Shown: positions 25,526 through 33,732 of the stretch, piece after piece | Layout of the letters: every line of letters starts with the position of its first letter | How positions within the stretch are numbered: position 1 is the stretch's first letter | Assembly (NCBI RefSeq): GCF_036421915.1 | Contig: NZ_JAZGOM010000002.1 | Length of the DNA: 64,000 nt | Direction: 5' to 3' (one strand) | Origin: Georgenia_A wangjunii | Lineage (GTDB): Bacteria; Actinomycetota; Actinomycetes; Actinomycetales; Actinomycetaceae | The notes under the pieces: model-generated | What the model saw: the letters and a program-made list of their open reading frames with translations, nothing else | Database searches by the model: none | Told to the model about the DNA's origin: nothing | Translations under genes and position numbers: made by a program

Positions 25526-26748
25526 CAGGCCACCTCCGTCAGACCGAACGCGGTGTCGTAGGTGCTCAGGTCACGCTGCTCGACCGCATCGAGCGGCTGC
25601 GCCGGGGGCCGGTGGGCGGCCGCATGAGCCAGGGCCAGCGCGGCAGCCCGATGGGCAGGATCGGTGATGCTCTGCTGCCGCGCCCAGCACCGCTCGTGCG
25701 TGGCCAGGACCCTGGTCCCCAGACGGACGGTGACGGTCTCCAGGTCGGCGCTGACGACGACCTTGCGCCCGACCGCGGCCGGGTCCACGGAGTAGTCGTT
25801 GGAGTCCAGGCGGACGTAGTGATCCCTGGGCAGGCGCACCGTCGTGGCCCACCCGATCTGCGGGGCCAGGGGCGGCAGGGCGAGCATCGCCGCGAGGTCC
25901 GCGCCCCACCGATCAACCGGCCGGGCGCCCAACGAGCGGTGATGACGCGCATTCGCCCGGACCAGCCACTGCGTGAGCTGGGTGTTGAAGTCTGCCGGGC
26001 CGGTGAAGGTCCGCCCGGGCAGGAACGAGGTCTCCAGATAGCCGTTGGCCCGCTCGACCAAGCCCTTGGACTCCGGGTCCCGGGGCCGGCACTGGTGCAC
26101 CGAGATACCCAGCGTCCCGCGGAAGGCCTCGAACTCCTCGCTCAGCCGGGGCTTGCCCGCCCGCCAGGACCCGACCGCGGGCTCGTTGTCCCAGACCAGC
26201 TGCGCCGGGACACCGCCCATCGCCTGCAGCAGCGCCCAGTGCCCCGCGATCAGGTCCGGCGCCTGACGAGTCGGGAGCATCCGGGCGAAGATCATCCGCG
26301 AGTAGCCAGAGACCATCACCAGCACCGGCGGACTACCGCTCTGAGCGAACCCGAGCGGGACCTGCACCGGCGGGAACCACAGGTCGCACTGGACCCGCTG
26401 GCCCGGGTCGTAGGCCGTGCGCGTGGCCGGGTCCGGCGGCAAGTAGTACGGCCGCAGCTCCCGCACCCGGTCCTTCAAGACCGTCAACGACCGATCCCAC
26501 CCGATCCGCTCGGCGATCACCGTCGCCGGCATCCGCGGATGCTCCCGCAACAACTCGCGAATCGCCGGCTCCACCGCGTCCACGATCGAGCCCTTCGGCG
26601 CCCGGACGTACTTCGGCGGCGCATCACGCGCCAACGCCCGGCGCACCGCGTTCCTCGAGACACCCAGCCGACGGCCGATCGCCTTGATCGCTAACCCCTC
26701 GACTCGGTGCAGCCTGCGGATCTCCGCCCAGTCCTCCACGGTCATCAC
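25525..26748 (-). CDS. istA: IS21 transposase
   Basis: A 407-residue transposase with an N-terminal helix-turn-helix (LAIKAIGRRLGVSRNAVRRA, residues about 19-38). An integrase-type DDE catalytic core includes QRVQCDLWFPP (first Asp), LVWDNEPAVG (second Asp) and a Glu in ESKGLVERANGYLE. The C-terminal domain ends near AFGLTEVA. No frameshift or stop is seen, so it appears functional. Confidence 0.95.
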   Translation of the reverse strand: MMTVEDWAEIRRLHRVEGLAIKAIGRRLGVSRNAVRRALARDAPPKYVRAPKGSIVDAVEPAIRELLREHPRMPATVIAERIGWDRSLTVLKDRVRELRPYYLPPDPATRTAYDPGQRVQCDLWFPPVQVPLGFAQSGSPPVLVMVSGYSRMIFARMLPTRQAPDLIAGHWALLQAMGGVPAQLVWDNEPAVGSWRAGKPRLSEEFEAFRGTLGISVHQCRPRDPESKGLVERANGYLETSFLPGRTFTGPADFNTQLTQWLVRANARHHRSLGARPVDRWGADLAAMLALPPLAPQIGWATTVRLPRDHYVRLDSNDYSVDPAAVGRKVVVSADLETVTVRLGTRVLATHERCWARQQSITDPAHRAAALALAHAAAHRPPAQPLDAVEQRDLSTYDTAFGLTEVA

Positions 26749-26764
26749 CCTCCTCAGCGTGGCC

Positions 26765-26819
26765 GAGGGGGTCCGTTTTCGGCCGTCGCTAGGGGGTCAG
26801 TTTTCAGGCGTCGACGACA
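26765..26819. repeat. IS21 terminal repeat, istA side
   Basis: The inner part GAGGGGGTCCG is followed by CGTCGCTAGGGGGTCAG and the end CGACGACA. It is the inverted partner of 24675-24729. Confidence 0.85.
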
Positions 26820-27361
26820 GCAGTCAGGATCTGCCCGGACTGGTTTCGCAGTGGCCCCATCGCGGCGTTCTGCTCTCTAACGTCCTCGGGGAAGGGCCAG
26901 TACGGATCTCCTTCGGAGACGTAGAAGTCGATGTCTACGGCGCGCATGTATGGGGGCGGTTGAACCAGGTGCCCGAGGAAGTTGCCCTTGAGGTTCTTCG
27001 CGCCCACGCCGTCTGGGACTGAGCCGTCGAGCATGTACCAAGGAACTCGGACTCGTAGGACGCGCCGCACACCATCGGCCACCGGCTCGCCGTCGTACCA
27101 CTTCGGCTTGTCGACGTCGTCTCCGGCAACCAGCCCGGACTTTGGGCGTCCTTCGACCAGCGCGAGCTTCCGTCCCGGTTTGTGTCCACGAGGATCGGGT
27201 CCGTGGAGGCTGAACTTCATCGCTCCTAGCGAGGGGTCGCTGGGCATGATGTAGAAGGAGGTCTTATGAGTCCCAAACCTTGTAGGTGTGCCCCCATGGG
27301 CCCTTGTGAAAGCCAACGAGAAAGTAGAAGCCACCCCGCTCCCGCGGTTCATCGTCGACAC
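26820..27361 (-). pseudogene. 5' part of a hypothetical gene split by the IS21 element
   Basis: About 181 residues before the insertion point. The start is uncertain (an open frame from 27361; internal ATG codons such as MPSDPSLGAMKFSLHG are possible). Recognisable stretches are HKPGRKLALVEGRPKSGLVA, RVLRVRVPWYMLDGSVPDG and AVDIDFYVSEGDPYWPFPED. Beyond the insertion the frame picks up four IS-derived codons and stops. Rejoined with 24423-24674 it would give about 265 residues. I do not recognise the family. Confidence 0.7.
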
Positions 27362-27517
27362 CCACGCTTCGACCCTAGCGCGACGATCCCGGTGTCACTG
27401 GCCCTTGGCCAAGCCGGACTCGGCACGTCGAGGCACCGGGCCTACTAGCTGGGAAGCGACCGCGGCGCGGCGTCGAGCTCAAGCGGCGGGAGCTGCCGCT
27501 TCTTGTCCTGGGCTTCT

Positions 27518-27533
27518 GCAACAGATCTGTTGC
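27518..27533. repeat. Perfect 16-bp palindrome of the GTTGCA family
   Basis: GCAACAGATCTGTTGC is a perfect palindrome. The 325-bp gap around it (27362-27686) has no gene I can support. The same CAGATCTGTTGCA core recurs as tandem direct repeats at 30440-30484. Confidence 0.65.
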
Positions 27534-27686
27534 GCGGGGTGTACCCAAACGCATCGGTGCGGCCCTGCGCGGGATGATCGCCGATCAGGCTAGAGCGATG
27601 ACGCCGCACCGTAGCGCGTGCGGTGCGCTACGCAGGGTTCCGTAGGCACGAGATTTCGTCACACGCCAATGCAGCACGAACTTGGG

Positions 27687-27899
27687 CTAGTAGTCTCGGC
27701 TCCCAGCGCCCCTTCGGCGCTTCCCCACGAACTTCGCAATGAGTAGAATTATCACAACGAATCCACCAACAGCCATCATCATCAAACCCATCGGCGAGTC
27801 CCGAAATACGAGCCAAACGACGAAACCGACCGCCGCAAAGATCACGAACTGCACAAGCATGCGGTCGAGGAAACGGCGACCCGCACCACCCATCTTCAT
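27687..27899 (-). CDS. Small two-helix membrane protein, copy A
   Basis: A 70-residue protein. It has a short basic start (MKMGGAGRRF), two hydrophobic helices (FVIFAAVGFVVWLVF and MMMAVGGFVVIILLIA) and a basic tail FVGKRRRGAGSRDY. The second copy at 28297-28509 has the same plan and shared blocks (WLVFRDSP, FVGK..GAG.RD), so conservation between copies supports real coding. AGAGGC lies upstream of the ATG in both. Function unknown; size and shape are compatible with a membrane-acting peptide or a toxin-like protein, but that is speculation. Confidence 0.65.
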   Translation of the reverse strand: MKMGGAGRRFLDRMLVQFVIFAAVGFVVWLVFRDSPMGLMMMAVGGFVVIILLIAKFVGKRRRGAGSRDY

Positions 27900-28296
27900 C
27901 CGTAAAGCCTCTCACAGACCTAGATGTGCGGAAGAGGGGCGGCCGGCTTTGGCGATCGGCGTCGGGGATGGCCGTGGCGAGAAGCCTCGTGTGGTCCCCC
28001 GCGCACGGCATCGTCATCGAGGCCCACCGCCACGGCGGCAACGGCGCGGAGGGGGCTGCTGCACGGCCAGCTGACACCTGCTCTATGGTGTGATCCGGAT
28101 CCCTGATTACCGTCGCCGTGGATCTATGACCTCTCGCAGCATTTCTGTTGCACGCAAACTGCAACGGTGCGTTCGTGCCCGCGTGAGTCGGTCAGGGCCA
28201 GGAGGCAGGTTCAGGCGATGCCGCGGAAGGTGCGTCACCCACGGTGCCGCAGGCACGAAAGAGCCCGGCAGAAGGCACGGCGGCACGGGCTCCGCT
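27900..28296. other. Intergenic region between the duplicated membrane genes
   Basis: About 400 bp with no supported gene. It contains a GTTGC-N9-GCAAC dyad (28147-28165). It also has a block TACCGTCGCCGTGGATCTA near 28108 that recurs with small changes near 28590 beside copy B, showing that flanking DNA was duplicated along with the membrane gene. Confidence 0.45.
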
Positions 28297-28509
28297 CTAG
28301 CGATCTCGCGTCCCAGCGCCCCCTCGGCCCTTCCCCACGAACCTCGCTATGAGTAGAACTATCGCCAGGACCCCACCGGCGGCCATCCACATCGAACCCA
28401 CCGGCGAGTCCCGAAAAACAAGCCAAAAGATAAGGCCACAAGTAATCCAAATCCAAGCGAGCCTCAGCAGGCCATTCGACACACGACGACCTGCGCCATC
28501 CATACTCAT
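28297..28509 (-). CDS. Small two-helix membrane protein, copy B
   Basis: A 70-residue paralogue of copy A: basic start (MSMDGAGRRVSNG), two helices (IWITCGLIFWLVF and MAAGGVLAIVLLIA) and a tail FVGKGRGGAGTRDR. About half the positions match copy A, concentrated in WLVFRDSP and the tail, so the duplication is not very recent. The leader GAGAGGCTTCACGG before the ATG is nearly identical to that of copy A. Function unknown. Confidence 0.65.
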   Translation of the reverse strand: MSMDGAGRRVSNGLLRLAWIWITCGLIFWLVFRDSPVGSMWMAAGGVLAIVLLIARFVGKGRGGAGTRDR

Positions 28510-28672
28510 CCGTGAAGCCTCTCACAGCCAACCATGCTCCGGGGCCCCGTCAGACGAACAGCGAACCGCCGTCACTCGGAACCCTTAACTACCGTCGCGG
28601 TGGGATCTAAGACCTTTTTGAACCGCCCTGGCTTGGTTGGATGGTCCTGACCTTGGAAACGAGGATGGAGCG

Positions 28673-29017
28673 ATGCCGAGAGATGTGTCGAAGGGGAAGC
28701 CGACCACGCGCCGGTACTCCGAGGAAGAGAAGGCCGCAGCGGTGCGGATGGTCCGGGCGTTGCGGGTCGAACTCGGGACTGAGCACGGGACCATCGGGAG
28801 GGTCGCGAGCCAGCTGGGGTACGGGACGGAGTCGGTGCGCCTGTGGGTCAAGCAGGCCGACATCGACGACGGCCACACCCCCGGGGTGAGCACGACGGAG
28901 GCGAGCCGGCTCAAGGAGCTCGAGCAGGAGAACCGCGAGCTGCGCCGGGCGAACGAGATCCTCAAGCGGGCCGCGAGTTTCTTCGGGGCGGAGCTCGACC
29001 GCCAACACAAGAAGTAG
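28673..29017 (+). CDS. IS3-family transposase OrfA
   Basis: A 114-residue protein. The helix-turn-helix region is TIGRVASQLGYGTESVRLWV (residues about 43-62), followed by a leucine zipper ELEQENRELRRANEILKRAA near the end. It ends in TAG overlapping a GTG for OrfB (TAGTG); in IS3 elements a programmed frameshift near this point usually makes the OrfAB fusion transposase. ATG at 28673. Confidence 0.92.
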   Translation: MPRDVSKGKPTTRRYSEEEKAAAVRMVRALRVELGTEHGTIGRVASQLGYGTESVRLWVKQADIDDGHTPGVSTTEASRLKELEQENRELRRANEILKRAASFFGAELDRQHKK

Positions 29018-29920
29018 TGGAGTTCATCGACACCAACCGTGACGAGCTCGGCGTCGAGCCCATCTGCGCTGTGCTGCAGGTGGCGCCGAGCACGTACTAC
29101 GCGGCCAAGACCCGCCGGCCCTCGGCCCGAGCGACCAGGGACGCGGCCGTAGTGCCGCGCCTGCGCGAGCTGTGGGAGGCGAACTACCGCGTCTACGGAG
29201 CGCGCAAGCTGTGGAAGTGCGCCCGCCGCGCCGGCATCGACATCGGCCGCGACCAAGTCGCCCGGCTCATGCGCACCGCCGGGATCAGCGGGGCACTACG
29301 CACCAAGCGGGTCCGCACCACCCGAGCAGACCCGATCGCCGCACGCCATCCGGACCTGGTGAACAGGGAGTTCACGGCCAGCGCGCCGAACCAGCTGTGG
29401 GTCACCGACCTCACCTACGTGCCGACCTGGGCCGGGGTCGCTTACGTGTGCTTCATCGTCGATGCCTACTCCAGGATGATCGTCGGCTGGCGGGTGGCCG
29501 GCCACATGCGCACCGAGATGGTGCTGGACGCGATCGAGATGGCCCGCTGGTCGCGGGGGAACCGCTTGACCGGGCTGCGGTGTCCATTCCGACGCCGGGT
29601 CGCAATTTACGTCGCTGCGCTACGGCGAACGACTCGCCGCGATCGGCGCCGTCCCCTCCATCGGCACCGTCGCAGACTCCTACGACAACGCCCTGGCCGA
29701 GACCGTCAACGGCTACTACAAGGCCGAGCTGATCCGCGGACCGACCCGCACCGGCCCCTGGACGAGCGTCCAGGACGTTGAGCTGGCGACCCTGTCCTGG
29801 GTCCACTGGCACAACACCCGGCGCCTGCACGGCTACCTCGGCGACATACCCCCCACCGAATACGAGCAGGCCTACTACGCTTCCGACCGGGACGCCCAGC
29901 CCCTGGTCGGAATCCCATAA
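29017..29920 (+). pseudogene. IS3-family transposase OrfB, frameshifted
   Basis: The integrase core begins normally: WEANYRVYGARKLWK, NQLWVTDLTYVPTWAGVAYV (first Asp) and FIVDAYSRMIVGW. At about 29578 the frame fails (RCPFRRRVAIYVA). One frame over, the expected VHSDAGSQFTSLRYGERLAA with the second Asp continues, then SYDNALAETVNGYYKAELI with the Glu, ending VGIP-stop at 29920. A single-base indel thus separates the two halves of the catalytic domain. Confidence 0.88.
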
Positions 29921-29965
29921 ACCGAGCCTCCATCAGAGCCAGGGCGGTTCACTATCCTTCGCAGC

Positions 29966-30325
29966 ATGACCGTTGACGGCTCGACCGCAGTGTCGCCCGC
30001 CACTCGGGCGCGAAACGTCGTGACTCTCGCGACTGTCGTCGTAGTCGCGACGTGGGCAGCCATCTGGTGGCTGGCTGTTCCACTCGACCCTGTTTGCCCG
30101 GCGATCTATCCAGCTACGTCGCCATGCACTGCCGCGGACCGGGAGTCTGCTGGGGTGACGTGGACGATCGTCGTCGCGGTGGTCTACGTACTGTCCGTCG
30201 CCATCGCGTTGACTTTAGGGCGCCGTCGACGGTGGCTGACGTACGCGGCGATGTTGACACTCATCGCCGTTGCGATCATCGGCCTCGGCGCCGTCCAGGG
30301 CTCGAGCGGATTTGTCATTTACTAA
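29966..30325 (+). CDS. Small membrane protein of unknown function
   Basis: A 119-residue protein with three hydrophobic helices: VVTLATVVVVATWAAIWWLA, WTIVVAVVYVLSVAIALTL and LTYAAMLTLIAVAIIGLGAV. A loop after the first helix carries two cysteines (VCPAIYPATSPCTA). The ATG at 29966 starts 15 bp after the IS3 right end, so the IS may supply or disturb its promoter. No known family recognised. Confidence 0.65.
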   Translation: MTVDGSTAVSPATRARNVVTLATVVVVATWAAIWWLAVPLDPVCPAIYPATSPCTAADRESAGVTWTIVVAVVYVLSVAIALTLGRRRRWLTYAAMLTLIAVAIIGLGAVQGSSGFVIY

Positions 30326-30910
30326 CGCGACGGCGAACCGGTCCGAGATCGTCGGGCGCCGCGCGAGCGCGGCACAACGCGGGGCGCTACCCGTAGCGCG
30401 TGACCATCATGCGCCTTGACCGTTGCAGTGGGGTACATCCTGCGCATCAGATCTATTGCAGCCTGCGCGTCAGATCTGTTGCAGAAGGTCTAAGGCCTCA
30501 AGTGGCAGTACGCCACTCGCTCGTGTGTATCCGCCGCGCGAACTGCTGCACGCCCGGTCGTGGCGACGGCTGGACTCGGTCGCCATCGCAGCGAGAGGCT
30601 AGTTGGTGGACGTCGGGGGAGTGTCCCCCGAGTGTGTCGGATAGCGCCCCGTCACCGGACACATCACTCGACAGGTCCCGTCGAACAGTGCGGATCGAGC
30701 ACGGGTTGGGGCAGCTCAGAGGCGGGTGCGTCCGGTGAGGGTTCCTCAAACGGAACGGTTCAGCGCGATGACCGCAGAGCCCGTGTTGCTCCGCCACAGA
30801 ACGACGCAGCCGGAGTCCCGATGGCGCGTTGCAAGACAGAGGAGTGGCAGCTGGTGTCCTTCGTCCGTCCGGCGTCGTCGCGTCGCGCCCAGGCATGTGA
30901 GACGCGGTCG
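30326..30910. other. Gene-poor 585-bp region
   Basis: No coding sequence is supported on either strand. Open frames across 30498-30976 are rich in Arg, Ser, Pro and His and have no ribosome-binding sites. The region is notable only for the tandem repeats at 30440-30484. Confidence 0.45.
30440..30484. repeat. Two tandem 22-bp repeats of the GTTGCA family
   Basis: Copies at 30440-30461 and 30463-30484 differ at two positions. Both begin CTGCGC, contain TCAGATCT and end TTGCAG. The second half of each matches the palindrome at 27518. The 23-bp period puts successive sites about two helical turns apart, as in iterated protein-binding sites. Confidence 0.65.
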
Positions 30911-31414
30911 TCAACGCCCCGATCGCTGCTCTGGAGGTTCTCGAAGAACATTGTCTCGCGCAGCCTCGGCGGGTAGGGGCCAGACGGCGATGAGGATCCC
31001 GATCGCCAGGATGGCCGGCCCCAATATTCCAGTTGCGGGCCAGAGCAGCGGAAGTGAACCCCTGAGGAGTTGTGCGCTAACGACTGTTCCCGTGCCGAGC
31101 ACGAGAAGCAATGTTGCGAGAGCGCTGACTATCCAAGGGTAACCTCGCGGCCCCGACCGCTTCTTAGGGGGCGCAGAACTTGCTGCTCGTGGCCAACCAG
31201 CGACGAGCGAACCGAGGAAGACGAGTCCCTGGGCGATCAAAGGTCCAGACCGAGACAACGAAACCGCATCGGCGCCCTGGTACTCGATGTATTGCGCAAC
31301 GTGGGCGAGAAATACCGCCACGCCAAGGCCTAGGACGACAGCCCCCAGTACCCTTCTCGGCCAGCCGTGTTTCCATCCGGAACGGGCTGAGCCCTCGGCG
31401 TCTGCTTCCGCCAC
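30911..31414 (-). CDS. Four-helix membrane protein of unknown function
   Basis: A 167-residue protein with helices at about residues 20-42 (RVLGAVVLGLGVAVFLA), 55-75 (LIAQGLVFLGSLVAGW), 95-118 (WIVSALATLLLVLGTGTVV) and 125-150 (LLWPATGILGPAILAIGI). I chose the GTG at 31414 because GGGAAGG lies six bases upstream; the frame is open much further but overlaps the LysM gene. No domain recognised. Confidence 0.6.
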   Translation of the reverse strand: MAEADAEGSARSGWKHGWPRRVLGAVVLGLGVAVFLAHVAQYIEYQGADAVSLSRSGPLIAQGLVFLGSLVAGWPRAASSAPPKKRSGPRGYPWIVSALATLLLVLGTGTVVSAQLLRGSLPLLWPATGILGPAILAIGILIAVWPLPAEAARDNVLREPPEQRSGR

Positions 31415-31535
31415 AATCCGCCTTCCCGTTGTTCCTTCGAACGTACAACACCAGCCGACCCAGATGTTCGACACCCGCCCGCAAGCGCATCCCTCGTGGG
31501 ACTCGCAGATCCTTCGCGCGGCCCGACCGACCTGC

Positions 31536-32234
31536 TCAGTGCTGCGGCGGGATGTGGAAGGCGATGGCGTTGTCCCGCACCATGCCGTTCTCGTCGCCGA
31601 CCGTGGCGATCGTGTAGGGGTCGAGGTTGATCGTGTCGCCCGCGTAGAGCGGCATCGAGCCGGCGGGATCGAGCATCGACGTGCCCTCGCCGCGGCGGAT
31701 GGCGTTGATCCATTCCAGGTAGGGGTAGTGGTCGATGCAGAAACGGGCGGCGATCGCGTGCATGGTGTCACCGGTTGCCGCGACGTAGGCGACGGGCTGG
31801 CCGTCCTCGTTGTAGATGGCCTCGCCGGTCGCGCGGTTGATGGGACCGACGTCGCGCAGGCTGGAGTACCAGTACCCGAAGACGCGGTCCTCGTCGTCAT
31901 TGGTCCGCGGCTCCAGGCTGGGCAGGCCGTCGCAACCAACCCCGCCTCGTTCAGGCACCGTCGCCCTGCCGTCGTCGACGACGTAGTACCCCTCAGGACC
32001 GTCCTCGGACTCCGAGGACGGCTGCTCTGCAGCTGTGTCGGTGCCGGCGGATGGCTGGTCTGCGGCTGTGTCGGTATCCGAGGTCGGCCGGGGCGAGGCG
32101 GTCTCGACAGCGTCCTCAGTGACCGGCTTCGCCGGGGTGGTCGCAGATGGCCGATCCGTGGGGGTGCACGCGGTCACGGCCGCGACCGACAGCGCCACGG
32201 CTGCCAGGCCGCAGGTACGGTTCAGTTGAGGCAT
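31536..32234 (-). CDS. Putative lipoprotein with a LysM-like C-terminal domain
   Basis: A 232-residue exported protein. The signal ends in a lipobox, ALSVAAVTAC, placing the lipidated Cys near residue 23. About 60 residues of Thr/Ser/Pro/Asp linker with a repeated DTAA.QPS unit follow. From about residue 145 the sequence VAYVAATGDTMHAIAARFCI, DHYPYLEWINAI, LYAGDTINLDPY has the LysM pattern of peptidoglycan-binding proteins. Probably a cell-surface lipoprotein that contacts the wall. Confidence 0.78.
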   Translation of the reverse strand: MPQLNRTCGLAAVALSVAAVTACTPTDRPSATTPAKPVTEDAVETASPRPTSDTDTAADQPSAGTDTAAEQPSSESEDGPEGYYVVDDGRATVPERGGVGCDGLPSLEPRTNDDEDRVFGYWYSSLRDVGPINRATGEAIYNEDGQPVAYVAATGDTMHAIAARFCIDHYPYLEWINAIRRGEGTSMLDPAGSMPLYAGDTINLDPYTIATVGDENGMVRDNAIAFHIPPQH

Positions 32235-32514
32235 GCGGCCATGCTCGCATCACCACAGGGCGGAAGGGACGCGATGAGGAGCAGGCGTTCTGACTCGCGG
32301 CAGGTTTTGGGTGCTCTGTCCCAGTAGGGGATCCCCAGTCGGTGAAGAGCCTTGGCATCCCAGCCTCCCGACAACCCTTCACTGGATGTCGCACCTCACT
32401 GCCATGATGTGACGACGCGATCGTCAAGCGGGCGGCCATGAACCGGCGACGCTGTCCGTGACTCGACCTCTTGAGGCGAGCGCGGACCCGGAGCTACGTG
32501 GATAGGACGTGGTC

Positions 32515-33135
32515 ATGGACGCCATGGCGATGGCAGCTGCCGAGCGGGCCGAGATGGCCGACTTCCTCGATTCGCTGTCGGCCGAGCAGTGGGAGGTGCC
32601 TAGTCTCTGTGCGGGCTGGCGGGTGCGAGACGTGGCCACGCACGTCATCAGCTACGAGGAGCGCAGCCGAACCGAGGTCCTCAGGTTGTTTACCCGGGCG
32701 GGCTTTCGGCCCGCGAGGCTCAACACTGAGGCCATGGTCGACTACCAGCATCGCGGTCCGGCCGAGTTGGTCGCGTTCCTGCGGACGCACCTGGAACCGC
32801 GCGGCACGACCGCAGCCCGGGGTGGTGGCGTCGGCTTGGTCGACAGCCTCATCCACCACCAGGACATGCGCCGTCCCCTGGGGATGCAGCGCGAGATCCC
32901 CGCCGAACGGCTGCGTTACGCGCTGCCCTTCGCAGTCACTGCACCTCCCCTGGGTGGCTGGTGGCACGGGCGTGGGGTCCGGCTGGTCGCCACCGACGTC
33001 GACTGGGCCCGCGGCAAGGGGCCCGAAGCGCGCGGCACCGGCGAGGCGGTGCTCATGGCTCTGGCCGGGCGGCGCGGTGTCGCGGACGAGCTTGTCGGCC
33101 CCGGCGCGTCAGTGCTCCAGGATCGTCTCGGCTGA
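32515..33135 (+). CDS. Maleylpyruvate-isomerase-family, mycothiol-dependent-type protein
   Basis: A 206-residue DinB-like four-helix protein. The family signature SAEQWEVPSLCAGWRVRDVA, followed by THVISYEE near residues 25-55, and the later IHHQDMRRPLG include the histidines that bind zinc in mycothiol-dependent isomerases. The TIGR03083-type fold is common in actinobacteria, often with unknown substrate. ATG at 32515 preceded by GATAGGA; a GTG at 32509 is the alternative start. Confidence 0.83.
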   Translation: MDAMAMAAAERAEMADFLDSLSAEQWEVPSLCAGWRVRDVATHVISYEERSRTEVLRLFTRAGFRPARLNTEAMVDYQHRGPAELVAFLRTHLEPRGTTAARGGGVGLVDSLIHHQDMRRPLGMQREIPAERLRYALPFAVTAPPLGGWWHGRGVRLVATDVDWARGKGPEARGTGEAVLMALAGRRGVADELVGPGASVLQDRLG

Positions 33136-33345
33136 CCGACCGTAACGGACGGCAACGCCGTTAGGTAGAGCATGTGCCGCAGGCGGATCCCCATCCGAAT
33201 ACCGAGACGGCGTCCACCGACGCTGCAGGCCGGCCCTGCAGCGGGAAAACACCCGTCTGTGGGAGCCCACGCTCTGGCGACGAGTCCGCTGGGGTGGGAC
33301 TGTGAAGCACAACAACAAGGAGCTCTCGAAGAGAACAGGATCAGC

Positions 33346-33723
33346 ATGAGCCACCTTGAAGTATCTAACGTGCTGTCTGGTCTGGCCGTCAGCGACATGG
33401 AGACCGCCACGGACTGGATGAGCCGAGTCATCGGGCGACCGGCAGACGCGCGACCCATGGACGGCCTCGCGGACTGGCAACTTCAGCCACACGGCACGCT
33501 GCAGCTGGTCCTCGACCCGGACCGGGCCGGCGGCAGCATGGTCACTCTGCACGTGCCCGACATCGCGGCCACGCAGGCCCAACTCGCCGAACGCGGGCTC
33601 GACCTCCAGTACGACGACACGACCTCGATCAAGGTCAAGTTCGGAGAACTGATCGACCCCGACGGCAACTCGATCACCATCGTGGAAGCTCTGCCCGGCT
33701 TCGATCCGTCCGCCAGCGATTGA
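33346..33723 (+). CDS. VOC-superfamily (glyoxalase/bleomycin-resistance-like) protein
   Basis: A 125-residue single-domain protein of paired beta-alpha-beta-beta-beta units (LSGLAVSDMETATDWMSRVI, LQLVLDPDRAGGSMVTLHVP and FGELIDPDGNSITIVEAL). ATG at 33346 with AACAGGA upstream. An 8-bp gap separates it from the dihydrofolate-reductase-like gene, so the two are cotranscribed. Substrate unknown. Confidence 0.85.
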   Translation: MSHLEVSNVLSGLAVSDMETATDWMSRVIGRPADARPMDGLADWQLQPHGTLQLVLDPDRAGGSMVTLHVPDIAATQAQLAERGLDLQYDDTTSIKVKFGELIDPDGNSITIVEALPGFDPSASD

Positions 33724-33732
33724 GGAGCAACG

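Larger units (their letters stand above)
24675..26819. mobile_element. IS21-family insertion sequence, complete
   Basis: A 2145-bp element with TGTC/GACA ends and related terminal repeats of about 55 bp. Inside them CCCCCTAGCGACGG is shared exactly and the sub-repeat CTGAAA/TTGAAAG-GACC occurs twice, as usual for IS21. It encodes IstA and IstB. The flanks carry an exact 5-bp target duplication, GCAGT, at 24670-24674 and 26820-26824. Both genes are intact, so it may be active and is probably a recent arrival. Confidence 0.93.
28619..29951 (+). mobile_element. IS3-family insertion sequence, transposase broken
   Basis: A 1333-bp element bounded by inverted repeats TGAACCGCCCTGGCT (28619-28633) and its complement (29937-29951), enclosing OrfA and OrfB in the usual overlapping order. 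No target duplication is evident in the flanking bases. OrfB carries a frameshift, so the copy is probably inactive on its own. Confidence 0.88.

Noticed and set aside
30498..30976. Overlapping open frames on both strands (about 138 codons each)
   Set aside because: Pro/Arg/Ser/His-rich, no ribosome-binding site, and the two strands mirror each other, so neither is supported.
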